The notes beneath the pieces are model-generated. The model saw only the letters and a list, made by a program, of their open reading frames with translations. It was not told the DNA's origin and did not search any database. A DNA stretch of 64,000 nt from Mesodorylaimus sp. YZB2_4 (taxonomy: Eukaryota > Nematoda > Enoplea > Dorylaimida > Dorylaimidae), in the NCBI GenBank assembly GCA_030248295.1, contig JASANH010000601.1, positions 186,001-250,000 of the forward strand, given 5' to 3'. Positions within the stretch are counted from its first letter, which is position 1; each line of letters starts with the position of its first letter. Shown here one piece after another: positions 40,101 through 51,193 of this stretch. The position numbers and the translations under genes are program-made.

Positions 40101-42478
40101 CGGTAAACCAAGGGTATCTACCTCCCCCCATGCATAGGGACTGAGGAGTAGAAATGATATCGCGACTGCAAGAAGGCACACCAGACTACCAGGTCTAATA
40201 CGACGTCATCGACGAAGTATTATGTCCAGTGTCACGAGAAATGTCCCCATAGATGATTTGCTGGCCGTAATATCCTCAACAAAATGTCCTGCACAGTTTG
40301 TCCTCGACGTATAGTCCTGAACAATTTGTGCTGACAAAAGTTTTCTTGCTCGTGCAAGAGTCTAAACTGCACAACTGTTCGTTCCGGGGGGGGGGGGGGA
40401 TGGGCCAGCATCGACCGACCTGCCGATCCAGGCTGGATAGGTTTGGGAACGACCCAAGCTTGGTCGGATCAAGCACTTTAAATTCCCGCCAAAATATCTT
40501 TCTCTGGTTAATTGTATCAAGTGTCTCTTCAAGCAGACAGCCAGAATTCTCAGTGCAACCCACTGGAGGGTCCGTCCATAAATGACGTCCGCAATCTTGA
40601 AGTTTTTATACTCCCACGTTCCGTCCGCTATTGGCCACCCATCCACTCAACATTCACATCCACAAGGAAGACCCCAAAAAACAGGGATGTTGCAGGTGAA
40701 GTTCTACGCTGTCAGACAGCAACAGCGTTAGGCAAAATCAGTGGCGATCGCGTCCATTCATTCCCGAATGGCTATTCAGACGCTGACAACTCTTGAATGC
40801 AGGCAGGAACAACGATAAATACAACGTTGGGTCTGGTCGGATCGATGCTGGGCCTGGGCTTCTGCGACAACCGCGATCTAGTAGATGCACCTGTAACCCT
40901 CATGCCTGGTAGGCCATGGCGAGTGGGAGAGAGTAATCGATACTCTCCCCTGGCTAGGAGACGTCACCCCGTCGGGTTGATGTTTCAGCCATTTCAGCCG
41001 GGTATAGTCCCAAGACTTACAGTACCTCGTCCAGTCGACTTCGTTCGGCAGCCTCCCTCCTGCGCCTACCAGGCTTGGTTGGGCACCTTATGCAACGTTA
41101 TTCAGTTAATTTTGTCGAGGATATTATGGCCAGCAGGACATTATGTATTTTGAAATTTTGTGCCAGGATTTTCTGTCGTGGATGCATAATGTCCGCTTCA
41201 ACCAACTAGCACTTAATCTCAGATGCGCCCTGTGCCTTGACAAGATCAAGGCTGTGCATGGAATTCTCAGGCGCTCGACCACGTCAAGTTCAGTGAGACG
41301 GACTGAGAGCACAGGCCTTGACTCACACAATCACACACTTACTCGTATCTTCAGTATATCATACGTGGAGGGGCAAGCAGCTGTGTTTGTGATGTTTTCA
41401 TGTAGCCAAGTGGTCCTTGCGGCCCTGCATTCCTTGCATGTTCAAGAACTTGAAAAGATACTAAGCATAAGCCGAGCAGCATAAAACGGGCATACAAGGA
41501 ATACGCTGATGGATAACCATAACAAGGGTCATTTGACTACAGGGAGGAGGGAGGAAACATCTGTTTTGTGATGGCACAAACACACAGCTGCCAACCCGTC
41601 CATTTATGAGTAAGACAGGGCTGTGCTTTCCGTCCGTGTCACTGGGCTGGTGAGCATCGACCGCTCATCGATAGCGTGGCTTGGAGAGCCTGAGAGTACC
41701 TATAGGCGCGTAGCCAGGGGTTGCTTGGGGTCGCAAGAATCTCCTCCTAGCAAAGGTATTTGCCATCATAGCAAAAATCCCTGAAATTTATATACATTTT
41801 GATCTTTTTTGATTTCCCCTTACCTCAAATCCTGGCTACGCCCCTGACCTCCAGTACAGCTGTAAACCGCATTCCTGGCGGTCGGGAGTAATCGATACTT
41901 TCCCCTGGCTGGAAGACGTCAACCTCTCCGGTTGATGTTTCTAGGGCAGGTATAGTCGCGAGACTTGCCTATCTCTACCCGAAGGTTTTTGCCCAGAAAC
42001 TTCGGTCTCAACTAACTATCTTCCGCCGCCTGGGTAAGCTGGTAACACAGCTATGATCTACAGTGTACACCACCTCGCTCATCGACCACATATCACAGCC
42101 GTAGCTCGATCACCGCAGCCACTGGAAGGTCCCAACAAGTGTGTGTTATGAGCGTAATGCGAGCCCGACATTTGTCACAGGCCTACTGCTGCAGTCTGCA
42201 CGGCATCTCCCCGATCGGCGGTACCTGGAGTCAAGAATGTATCGATTATTTCAAAGAGATCATGGGCTCGGAAGCAGTCAAGAGCATCAAGGTGGTTGAG
42301 GAGGGTGACCATGGGCGGGTGCTGGTCAAAATGAATGGTAAGCAGAATCTAATTTTTTCTGCATTAAGTACATGGGAATCGCCTTGTTTAAGCCGAAATA
42401 CCAAAGGAGCCTAAAATTGCGGATGTGGGGCAATTGCTGATCGAATCGGGTTATGCTAAACTTGTGGACAAGGAATGA
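37151..42478 (+). CDS. Tudor-domain protein (5' end not resolved)
   Basis: Exons joined by phase: 37151-37361 (uncertain), 38200-38355, 38658-38792, 39821-40012, 42181-42337, 42393-42478. The last four form one extended Tudor domain: IVWSHVISPNTFYVQF at its start, the core strands WKRAWVV...YKVQFLDYGLVANV...MRPL, then LHGISPIGGTWSQECIDYF and a terminal IADVGQLLIESGYAKLV. Such domains bind methylated arginine, usually on Piwi-type or RNP proteins, in germ granules or on the mitochondrial surface. The residues F-DYG of the aromatic-cage strand are present. Upstream residues are acidic (DESWETDDETDAIL). Introns of 1.0 and 2.2 kb carry repeat family C. No KH, LOTUS or other named domain was found in the visible part. 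The stop lies 100 bases from the end of convergent mL51. Confidence 0.82.
37661..37920 (+). repeat. SINE-like family B, copy 2
   Basis: The head GCCGCGGTGGCTCAGTTGG carries an A-box-like TGGCTCAGTTGG typical of tRNA-derived SINEs. The tail contains CTTGCACACCTGGC and GACCCGGTACCGTC, matching the tail at 9066-9095. No good B-box is seen. It sits in an intron of the Tudor gene. Confidence 0.45.
38445..38585 (+). repeat. Interspersed repeat family C, copy
   Basis: Shares GGCTATGGCAAGTGGG, GTACAGTCGCAAGACTT and GCCTGCCAAACTTGGTTAC with the copies at 40905, 41870 and 43292. The central GAGTAATCGATACT part is deleted. Confidence 0.55.
40386..40399 (+). repeat. Poly-G tract (G14)
   Basis: Uninterrupted G14 in the long Tudor-gene intron. 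Upstream, at 40215-40345, related words around TGTCCT/TTTGT recur imperfectly. Confidence 0.95.
40905..41085 (+). repeat. Interspersed repeat family C, fullest copy
   Basis: Contains GTAGGCCATGGCGAGTGGGA, GAGTAATCGATACTCTCCCC, GACGTCACCCCGTCGGGTTG, ATGTTTCAGCC and TATAGTC...AAGACTTAC, ending near CTACCAGGCTTGGTT. The same blocks in the same order occur at 41870-42040 and 43292-43470. No pol III boxes or coding capacity were recognised. Confidence 0.75.
41870..42040 (+). repeat. Interspersed repeat family C, copy
   Basis: Contains GGAGTAATCGATACTTTCCC, AAGACGTCAACCTCTCCGG, TTGATGTTTC and TATAGTCGCGAGACTTG, in the order seen in the fullest copy at 40905. Confidence 0.75.
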
Positions 42479-42531
42479 AATGAAGTTAGCGAGCCTTGAC
42501 AGATCTGACAAAAGGTTGAATTTTATTTCTT

Positions 42532-42537
42532 GAAATG
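42532..42537 (-). promoter_or_regulatory. Polyadenylation signal, mL51 gene
   Basis: TTTATT on the + strand is AATAAA on the minus strand, 42 bases past the mL51 stop. It lies between the two convergent stop codons, so the 3' UTRs of mL51 and the Tudor gene probably overlap. Confidence 0.65.
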
Positions 42538-42578
42538 AATTAAACTACGAAAAGTCTACATCGTCGCAGGTCAAAGAT

Positions 42579-43830
42579 TCAGGGCAAATCTTCCCAAGTC
42601 CTCCTCTCCTTATCCTTGTAATAAAAGTCGGGATCTTCATTCCACAAACCCAGATCGCGTTCGGGGCGCAGTTCGTCCTGTTTTCGATAATTGTGTCGAT
42701 TCAAAAGGTATTTGATCTGTTTCATTAAATCGTGGTATCGTCGTGGCGCATTGAGCTGCATTTTCTCCTTGTACAAATTGCGATAGTGAATCAATCGTTG
42801 GAGCTCGCCGGCTTGCTTGTCTCCAGGGAATCCTCGAAGCCATCCAGGAACGTGGTAAAGCAGCTGGGCAGGGTGAACACTACCGTCGCCCAATAGATCT
42901 GAAAAAGTAGATGTGTACACTAGATAAAACTATCTGAAACCATATTTTACGCATCCAATGAGAGGTTGGTGCATCCTAGAAGTCTCTAATTTATGGCAAA
43001 TGACTTTCCTGTTGCGCATGCCAAAACCAGTTGCAGTTTCCTGTTCGTATATTCTCGCCTGGCCAAACGTGTCTATAGAGTTCGGCGGATGGAACAGAGC
43101 ACAGAATCCAAGGGCGGCTTGCACACACAATAGCCCCTGTGGTCAAGAATGGTCTAAATCCCTCAGTGCACTAGCTCGTCCCTGCATGTAGTAGGCTACA
43201 CAAAGCAAGTCGAGGCTTCGTGTCAACACCACCAAGCCGTGTGCGTTGCACATCCACCACACCTCTCCCACACTGAACAGAGTAACCCCCCCCGCCTAGT
43301 AGGCCATGGCGATCGTGAGAGAGTAATCGATACTCGTCCAGGAGAGAGACGTCACCCCCTCGAGTTGATGTTCCAGCTGCACGTGTAGTCGCAAGACTTG
43401 TCTACTCCACTCATCGTCAGTCCCGCCGCCAATCGCCCTCCTACGGCTGCCAGTCTTGGTTACAACAATAGTCAGGTAAGCTCGACTCACCGATGTAGTC
43501 GTTCTGTCCGAACAATGCCCTTTCTCGCATCCACGGGTCGTCCACCACCTCGTTCTCCGTCCCAGCCACCGGGGTCGTGCACCCTTTCAGACGAGGTAGA
43601 GGCTTGCCTAAAACAAACCAAGTCCTCCTCCCGTCCCCCATCGAACTGAAACATCACATACGTTTATCGTGATAATTGAAATGATATCCATAATCTCGCA
43701 CTTTGAAAATGGCCCTGCGACGATCTCCAACTCGGGGCACCTTGCACTCGTCGTGCAGCTCTCGCTGCTGCCCAGTCACCAACGCCAATAAATTTCTATT
43801 GATCACTTGCGAGTATCGATAAGATAGCAT
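42579..43830 (-). CDS. mrpl51: Mitochondrial ribosomal protein mL51
   Basis: Mitochondrial large-subunit ribosomal protein. Exons read on the minus strand: 43830-43662, 43645-43491, 42898-42579. Family hallmarks: YGYHFNYH after an N-terminal presequence, LPRL, then DPWMRERALFGQNDYIDLLGDG across the second splice, VPGWLRGF and ELQRLIHYRNLYK, with a final YLLNRHNYRK. A further 30 residues (ELRPERDLGL...) extend the C terminus beyond the usual end. Between exon 1 and the middle exon the frame reads through in phase except for one TGA. GTATGT and TTTCAG flank just 16 bases there, but removing 16 shifts the frame. So either a base is missing nearby or the gene has a real lesion. The acceptor just before the Met (TTTTAG|GATG) implies a 5' UTR intron. 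The intron 42899-43490 carries a repeat family C copy. Confidence 0.88.
43292..43470 (+). repeat. Interspersed repeat family C, copy in mL51 intron
   Basis: Contains GTAGGCCATGGCGATCGTGA, GAGTAATCGATACTCGTCC, GACGTCACCCCCTCGAGTTG, ATGTTCCAGC and GTAGTCGCAAGACTTG. It sits antisense in the second mL51 coding intron. Confidence 0.75.
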
Positions 43831-44995
43831 CCTAAAATAAGACGCGTCATCGCCATTCAATCCAAGCCCAAACCTGATACACGGGTCACACGAACCCATC
43901 ACATTCTCACACTCAACTTTACACAACATTTACTTTTCTCTGACACGCCACGCGCCACGCACAAAACACACAAATCATCACACAACAAAGGCGCCCTCGC
44001 CACTCAAAACATTCGTCCACTTTAACGGTCCATGACCGATCGCACGAGCCACAGATCAACCCATCACACTGCCACACATACCCTCTTCCGCCTTTGGCGA
44101 ACACTTAACTACGCGCACAATAAATGCACAGTCCTTACATCCGAAAACAGGCCAATACCATGACAATGACTACTTGGTATCACAATCACAAGCTTACATA
44201 TTCTATCCGCCACACAATTTACACCTACACACAAAAAACCCGCAAAACAAACGAGGATTTCTCGCAGACAATGACAAAATATCATTCCTTCCCCTACCAT
44301 AGCCAAGACGGCAGTATGCCATTCCATTCATAAACTTTCCTCAAAAAATGCCAAAATCCACTCATAAACTTGCCATATAAAAATATACCTGCACATGTTC
44401 TAAACTCTATCCAGCCTACGCCATTATTTTAAACCATCTTTAAAAAAATTCAAATCCCTACTCTAAGCAAATACTAACAGCAAATGCATAACACAAAATA
44501 CAAACTACAAAAAATTTCGTAAATCGCACAATTACGAAAGCTAAACCCCCAAAAAATGCAAAGATCTAAGATCCGATTTTTACCCGATCTAGCCTCATTT
44601 TTGGCGAATCAAAAGCCAAACCCTAAATGTACTCATCAAACAAAACGGTCGCCGTTCTACAGCCAGATTGTGCCATTAACGCGATACGTCATCGTCGCCT
44701 TCAAAATAGTGCCTACAAATCGGAAACTCACTCCTAGCCAAAACCTGTAAATGCCAACGTGCGGCCGTTTAACCTAAAGCCCAACATCGTCAAAATTGCA
44801 TTTTTACCCGCGACATTTTATGCATTAGCAAAAGAATAAAAAACAAAAACCAACCAACTGCCTTTTTTAGAATTAATCTTCTCAATATAACACGCTAAGC
44901 GTACGAACGGGCCCTTTTCCAATCGCCATACCTCGCAAAGCACTGGGTACCACGCTCGCCGATTTCATCCGTCCATATCCACCCGAACTGACCTT

Positions 44996-47900
44996 TCAGG
45001 GACCGTGCAATCGCTGCTTATGCTTCATCATATTCGACCGCTCATTGAACCTTTTGCCGCACACATCGCACACGTACGGTCTCGCATTGGCGTGCACGAT
45101 CATGTGACGCTTGTAATATACGTTGCTAAAATCCCGATTGCATATTGTACAAAAAAACGTCGACATTCTCGGCCCTTGCGTCACTAACGGCAACGCGGCT
45201 GACATCGGAGCCGTCGTCGAAGGAAAGCCTGCAAAAAACGAGAAAATTATGCTAACACATTCCTCTTCAACTGTGATATTGTCATTATAGATGCCATGCT
45301 ACATTTATAAATATATGCAAATTCCAACTTTCTTTCGATTTTATGCGCACAATGACGTCTAAACTTAATGGGGTGTGGTGTTGGCCGGGGTGGCCAAGCC
45401 GTCTGCTTATCACACTAAGTACGCACTTAGAGGGTGGGGTTGAACTCCCGCCTCGAGAAATGATTGTCGATTTATGGGTTCCTTAGGCCTCGAGTGCGCT
45501 GTATGGATAAAGTATGACATGACTGGGTACGCACTCTTCAGTTCCCCGTAATGCCTGCAACAAAGCGCGCGAATATCAAAATTCAGTTCAATAGTTTGTC
45601 GCCTGTAAAAACTTGCATTTTTACTTGATCTAAACGCAAGAAATCGTTTCCGGAAAATTTCACATACTTGTCACTCAAATAGAATTTTGAATTTAACAGT
45701 TCGCGCGCTTTGTCACAGGAATCAAACGACGGTCAGAATACCTACTAGATCACATACCACTATATTTAGAGGTCACTTTCTCAGATTAGCGCGAACGAAA
45801 GAGTGATTTTGCTAATTTGAGCATGTTTATAAGCCTTTCGGCATTTGAAATTTGGTTTTTTTTCGGGAAAAACGTGATTCTTCCAAAAGAAACAGTCTTC
45901 CAACATCGCTGACTGGGTATCCAAGGTAGTGTAGACCCCTTTTCAAAGTTTTTGAAAAACTTTGTAAAGGGGGACCCTTCTCATTTTTTAGACCCCTGTC
46001 CCGCCCGGCAAGGGTGTGCAGGTAACTTGACTGTTTTTTACCCCCTTCTATCTTTGGCAGAAGAAAATTTTTTACATGGCGAAGACCCTCTTGTCTCGCC
46101 CGGCTAGGTTGCGCAGGTACCTTTGCGATTCCCCCCCCCCCCCAAAGAAAAATTTCATTTTTTAAAGTAAAAAAGACCCAATGTATTGCCTTGGAAGGCC
46201 TAAACCAACTTTAAATTTTCGCGGGAAAAATTTAAATTTGGAAAAATATAATTTTTGCAAGAAACCAAAATGGGCCGCCATGTCGCCGACCTTCCGACCC
46301 CCTTTCCCGAAAGATCAGACCCCCCTTCCCGCAGACGAAGTCAGCGATGTTGCAGTTTTCCCTTTTTATATTACAAGCAATCGATATGCTGTCGGCAAAA
46401 TATTCGTTTTCTCTTAATCCATCATGCTAGGGAAGGGTTAGCCCATATTTTGATCTATCCAGCCCAGCCCAATCTGACGATTAGGCAAGTTCAAAAATCT
46501 GTCCGCTGATTTTATGCTACTTTTTCATTGCGTCGAACAAAATTTGAATTTCTCATAGCTTTAGCTTCCAAGACTCAGGTTCCTTCTTTCCCTGGTCCAA
46601 CAATTTACAAAATCTAATAGCTTAGATTCAAACTCCTTTCTCCTCAGAAAAGGCGGGTGATTTAAAATTTGAAATCTCAAAATACAACCTCTCACAGTTT
46701 TCGCTAATCTCCCTAGGTTTTCCAGACACATCTCGGTTTTCCCTGAACCTGAATTAATCGATGACTCATTGGCTGCCGATGTCGGCTGCAAATTCAAAAG
46801 ATGCACAGCTAAACAAGGAAGCCAATAATTTAAAAAAACCTTATCCAAAATTTGACCCAAATATTCATGGTAAAAACTGGGAATTTAAATATTCACTCGG
46901 CCCTTGTACGGTCCTTGAATCTCTCTAAATCGGTTTTCGGTAGACTATGCTTTGCAATATTAACAGAGCCCTGACTATTTTTGAGCATGTTCCCTCGGAG
47001 CCCGCCTGATCAAATCACACAGGCACTGCCTCCTAATTATCCTCCAGCACACATTCCCGACCATAATTATCACTTACTCCTCATTAGGCCACGTTGATTG
47101 CACCTACCCGTGATCGAACAGCACTGATCTGCTCAACAAACTTCCTATCGACACTTCCTCAATCCGACACAGCCCACTTCCGGTCACAGCAACTTTCTCC
47201 TACATATCACCTTCGCTCGACTTTTTCTCTCGGTCTAATGCTTCTTATTTTAAATCTACGAGTCGCCATCCGCTTTATCTCACTCCCCCCCCCGCCCCAC
47301 AGTCTCGCTCGTACTTCTTTTTCCAATTAAACTAAAACCTAGCCCAGGAAAATGAATACGATTTATTTTCACGCTCATAAACTCAAAGCGGGGTGACGGC
47401 AAAGTAACAGCTGATTTCAACAGCCCAGCCCACCCGCGGGAATTGATGATCGAAATTGCGGCGTAAAAAAATAGCATTCTACAATCGCAGACTGTGACTA
47501 ACTGGTACGAGCCACTTTTAGAGCGTGTGCTTCGGACAACTTTTTCCAAACGCCTATTCTCGGCTAGAAACCTCTCCTCTCAATCATACGAGCCATATAG
47601 GACTTGCCCTCGCCTCCCCCCAGACCATACCAAACTTACTCTTCAACTGATGCTCGTGATTGTTCAGAAATGCTGCCGCCGCTGCTGACGTTGCGGCTGG
47701 CAACAATTGTCCAGATGTGAGTATCAGTCCGTTCCTATGACCATATATGCTTTCGAATGGGGCATCACCTGAAACACAAAGCAAAGATTTGAAATAAATG
47801 ACTAATTCTAACCATACAATCTCCGATTACCGAGTACATCGACGCACGTCTTGGGCAATTCAACACTGCCACCACCGCTGCTACTACACGGACTCACATC

Positions 47901-50403
47901 GTTCAACGAACGCGGTCTCTCGATCACGGGTCCAACATCCTACAAAATCAAACGCAATCACTGACAGCTCTAATCGCCCCGCCCCCGCCCCAAGCGATAT
48001 CCTAGTTTCGAAATCCATCATATTTGTTCCTGGTGTGGCGCGAGTTCGAGTCCCGCTCAGGGTTTTCCTTTTTGATTTCCCTCGATTCTACTTACACGTT
48101 CGCCTTTAAAACTTTCCGGCTTGGATAATTTGCGTAACGGCGGCGATCGATCAGCCAACGCGCTCGACGCTATCGATTGACGAGTATTGGTCGTCATCCC
48201 GTACGGCATCAATGGATACAAGAGGGGCGGCGGCGCGTGTAGAAAACTCATGACCAAACGATCCTTGGTCATTGCTGGAGCAACGGCTGGAGGTGTCGCG
48301 AAATCGTCATTCCTTCCTTCAATCGCAGCTTGGTCCTCGTTCATCGTTCGCCCAATATCGTCCTCGTTTAACGAGTCCGTTCGACCAATCGTCGAAAATC
48401 GATTCACGCCATTTTCTTTAACTGATACATCAATTAGTCTTCCATCGACTAATTCCTCTCTCGAATCGCCCTTCTTCGCATCCATCGATTCTAAATATGG
48501 GTCATCGCCGCTACCATCGAGCGAGCCTCGAATCGCCGAATCGTTTGTCTCCACGACGGCGAACAATTTGGGCAATAATTGATCCACTGCGATCACTCGT
48601 CGTTTCGGAGCGCTGCATCGATCGTCGTCCGATTTCGAATTTAGACCACCAATATCCATTTCATTTTCCCCCGTCATCGCAGCTTCGGCTGAATAACTCG
48701 CCCGTCTTTTCTTAGCCGTCGGTGTTCGTGGAACGTCGACCCCTTCGACTTTTTCATTATTTGATGACGACGGAGATGAGGGCGAAGTCGACGATCCATT
48801 GACTGCTGCCCCGTCGACTCGTAAATGTGTGCATTCCTAAGGCAAAGAATTAATTATAAAAATACCATGCTTTGAAAAAAAAGAAACCTATTGTATAAAA
48901 CACACATAAAAAAAGATAAGCCCGGTCATCTGTCTCGCCCAGGGAAGCCCTTCCGACTCCCTGTTATATCCAATCAACCCATTCCATACTTCGTACCAGC
49001 TTAGGTGAATCATAAAGCAGCACATGCTGGGCGCAAATAAAAAGGCAAAAAATGGAATTAAAGAGGAGAATAATTACAGCTTGTTTCTATGACGACACTC
49101 GCCAATTCATTCCCATGATACCGTCTTCATTGTAAACTGAATACAAGGCCATCTCCCCAACGATCGAGCTCGCCCCGGTCCGCATGTGAAAAGTATCTTC
49201 CTAACGGCCAAGCTAGCATTTATTATTTCGCTCCTCTTTGTTTTAGAAAAACTGGCGCAAAACTGAGTAGAACTCGTTGATGCGCAACGAGCCTAGCCAC
49301 ACTTCAGATGATAAGAGCACACAATTGCTATCAATATCTAGCACGGAAAAGAGAATTTCGCAAAAGAAAAAAGATGAAAAATGTCTGACTTCAATAATAA
49401 CACAAGTCGGCATACGTTGTTGCGTTTGGAATGATGAAAGAAACGTGGTGAGAAAAGAAAGTTACGTCGGCTACCAACTTTTCTAACTTTTCAAAAACTT
49501 AGCTAGTTTTCGTTTAGCAGTTTACGAACGAGCGAAACGCCGGGGTCGCCGTGTTTCGCTCGATTCGTTCATGTTTTTATGAACCCCTTAAAGGCCCTAG
49601 CATTCTAAGAACACAAAGAGTTCAACGAGTAACCGTGGCAGTCGCGAAGAAGTTACAAAAAAGGCGGAACGAATAAGCCACCCCCCCCCCCGACAATTCA
49701 ACCAGTGGGAACATACTGTACTCGACTCAACTTACCTGCTGGGCTTGAAGTCGTAAAGCGGCCAATAAATGGGCGTACGACGACTGCAAATATTTATCGT
49801 GACCACGCACGGATTCGTAACAATCGGCAGACGAGGTCGGGTGATTGGTATCGCCGCGGGCGCCGATCAAGTACACGTCACACGTTGGACATCGACAATG
49901 ACCGATCGATAAAAAACGCATTAACAATGCGATCTGATGCGTTAGAAACCGAAGTTCCTCTCGGACGGCTCTGACTTCATTTTTGACGTGCCGACATTCG
50001 TCGCAACACGACATTTCGCTCGCCTTGTCGCCTATGGTGGCACCGCTATAGCTGGCTGAATTGGCCGTCGATACCATAACCGAGTTGATAAGAACTTGTG
50101 ACAGCGTGGGCGGAGGTTTATAGAATGGCGAAATTCTCTCAGTACTCGTTTGCAATTTGGACGAGTCAGCGAGAACTGAACGGTTGCCTGGGGCGAAAGT
50201 TGCTGTAGTCGATGCAGTAAAGACAAAAGCGGGCGTTAGGGTCTTCTCGTAACAGAATACGTTTCGTTGATGATCATCAGTTGTTCTTTCGACATCTCCA
50301 TCATTATTGAACAAAGAAGCGGGCACGCAACTGCCAGCAGTTGAAGTAGTTGGTAACGGCGACGAAGGCGAAAAAGCGGCGGCGGCGGCGGCTGCGCCGC
50401 TAT
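44996..50403 (-). CDS. C2H2 zinc-finger transcription factor (5' end not resolved)
   Basis: Exons on the minus strand, joined by phase: about 50403-49736, 48836-48096, 47939-47831, 47768-47640, 45228-44996; about 620 residues are visible. The protein ends in two C2H2 fingers: FFCTICNRDFSNVYYKRHMIVH and, after NARPY, VCDVCGKRFNERSNMMKHKQRLH, so it most likely binds DNA in the nucleus. Upstream are an Ala/Ser/Pro-rich start, a conserved-looking Cys-rich helix (SCCDECRHVKNEVRAVREEL then HCRCPTCD) that may be a dimerisation or metal-binding element, and a long low-complexity region with a basic TAKKRRASYS segment. The last intron (2.4 kb) holds a SINE and hairpins. The first exon meets an in-frame stop upstream without an ATG, so an earlier exon is missing from this model. 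I cannot assign an orthologue. Confidence 0.72.
45383..45524 (+). repeat. SINE family A, copy 3
   Basis: tRNA-like head (GGCCGGGGTGGCCAAGCCGTCTGC) with B-box-like GGTTGAACTCC, body AATGATTGTCGATTTATGGG, block CTCGAGTGCGCT and tail TATGGATAAAGTATGACATGAC. It is antisense in the last intron of the zinc-finger gene. Confidence 0.75.
45936..45972. repeat. Near-perfect palindrome
   Basis: CCCCTTTTCAAAGTTTTT pairs with AAAAACTTTGTAAAGGGG, with one mismatch and almost no loop. It lies in the long intron of the zinc-finger gene. Confidence 0.8.
45998..46120 (+). repeat. Pair of direct repeats (about 95-base period)
   Basis: GTCCCGCCCGGCAAGGGTGTGCAGGTAAC at 45998 and GTCTCGCCCGGCTAGGTTGCGCAGGTACC at 46093 are similar. 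Both are preceded by GACCC and a T-rich run, suggesting a diverged tandem duplication. A C13 run follows at 46131. Confidence 0.6.
46131..46143 (+). repeat. Poly-C tract (C13)
   Basis: Uninterrupted C13 followed by AAAGAAAAA. Confidence 0.95.
48025..48075 (+). repeat. tRNA-derived SINE fragment (B-box)
   Basis: TGGTGTGGCGCGAGTTCGAGTCCCGCTCAGGG contains a good B-box. It is similar to the fragment at 26042 in the mucin gene. It abuts the splice donor side of the zinc-finger exon ending at 48096. Confidence 0.4.
49681..49691 (+). repeat. Poly-C tract (C11)
   Basis: Uninterrupted C11 in an intron of the zinc-finger gene. Confidence 0.95.
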
Positions 50404-51193
50404 CTGCCGAAGGTGAAACGGACAACGTCGACGACGCCGTTAGCGAATGCGTTTTTTAGCTAAAAATACACATTCAAAGCAGCCCGTCATTCTTGCATAC
50501 ATAGTCAACGATCTACAATACTAATTACCTCAACCCCGCCTGTTCCATGAACCTGCCTATCGGCTAATTACTACCTTGACACTAGCTAACGCACGTGCTC
50601 AAGAGACATTTCCTGCCAATAAGCATCGGCTTCTGTTCAAGAGAAGGAACCAACATCAAGGCGCCTTCGTAAAAACGAGAGGTTAACGCTAGCCGAGTTC
50701 GCGAGGCACTTGATAAACTGATTGCCTCCTAGTCCGTTATCTTTTATCAATCAGCAGCCCTGCACGCATGCAACCGAACAGGAAGAAGTATCGAGGCAAT
50801 TGTCGCCCGCCAGTTGTGTCACTCAAAGCGCACATCCTTCAATGCAGTTTTGTTTGTCATAAGCAGCTGAGACATTGTGGCATTAAAAACGCGGTAATTT
50901 AAAACTAGAGGGCGACAGAAGTCCGAAATATTTGAATTTGTGCGGTTTAAAATGAAATTTGCAAATTGTATTAAAAACGTCTTGAATTCGATACTTCATA
51001 CTCGATTTCGGCATTAAAACAATAAGGAAACTGCAGTAACTACCAGCCGCATCGCACGCAATCAATGGCTGTCACTTGTGTCTGTCATTCGCGCAAAGGT
51101 CGGCTGCGTCATAGTCGCGCAAAAGTCGAACTAACTAGATATATATTTGATTTCGTCAAAATTGTAAAGTATTTGTGGACGAATTTGTTGAAA
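50404..51193. other. Divergent spacer between zinc-finger gene and RNF4-like gene
   Basis: The two flanking genes are transcribed away from each other, so this stretch should hold promoters for both, plus the missing 5' exon of the zinc-finger gene. No coding exon was recognised. Confidence 0.45.
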
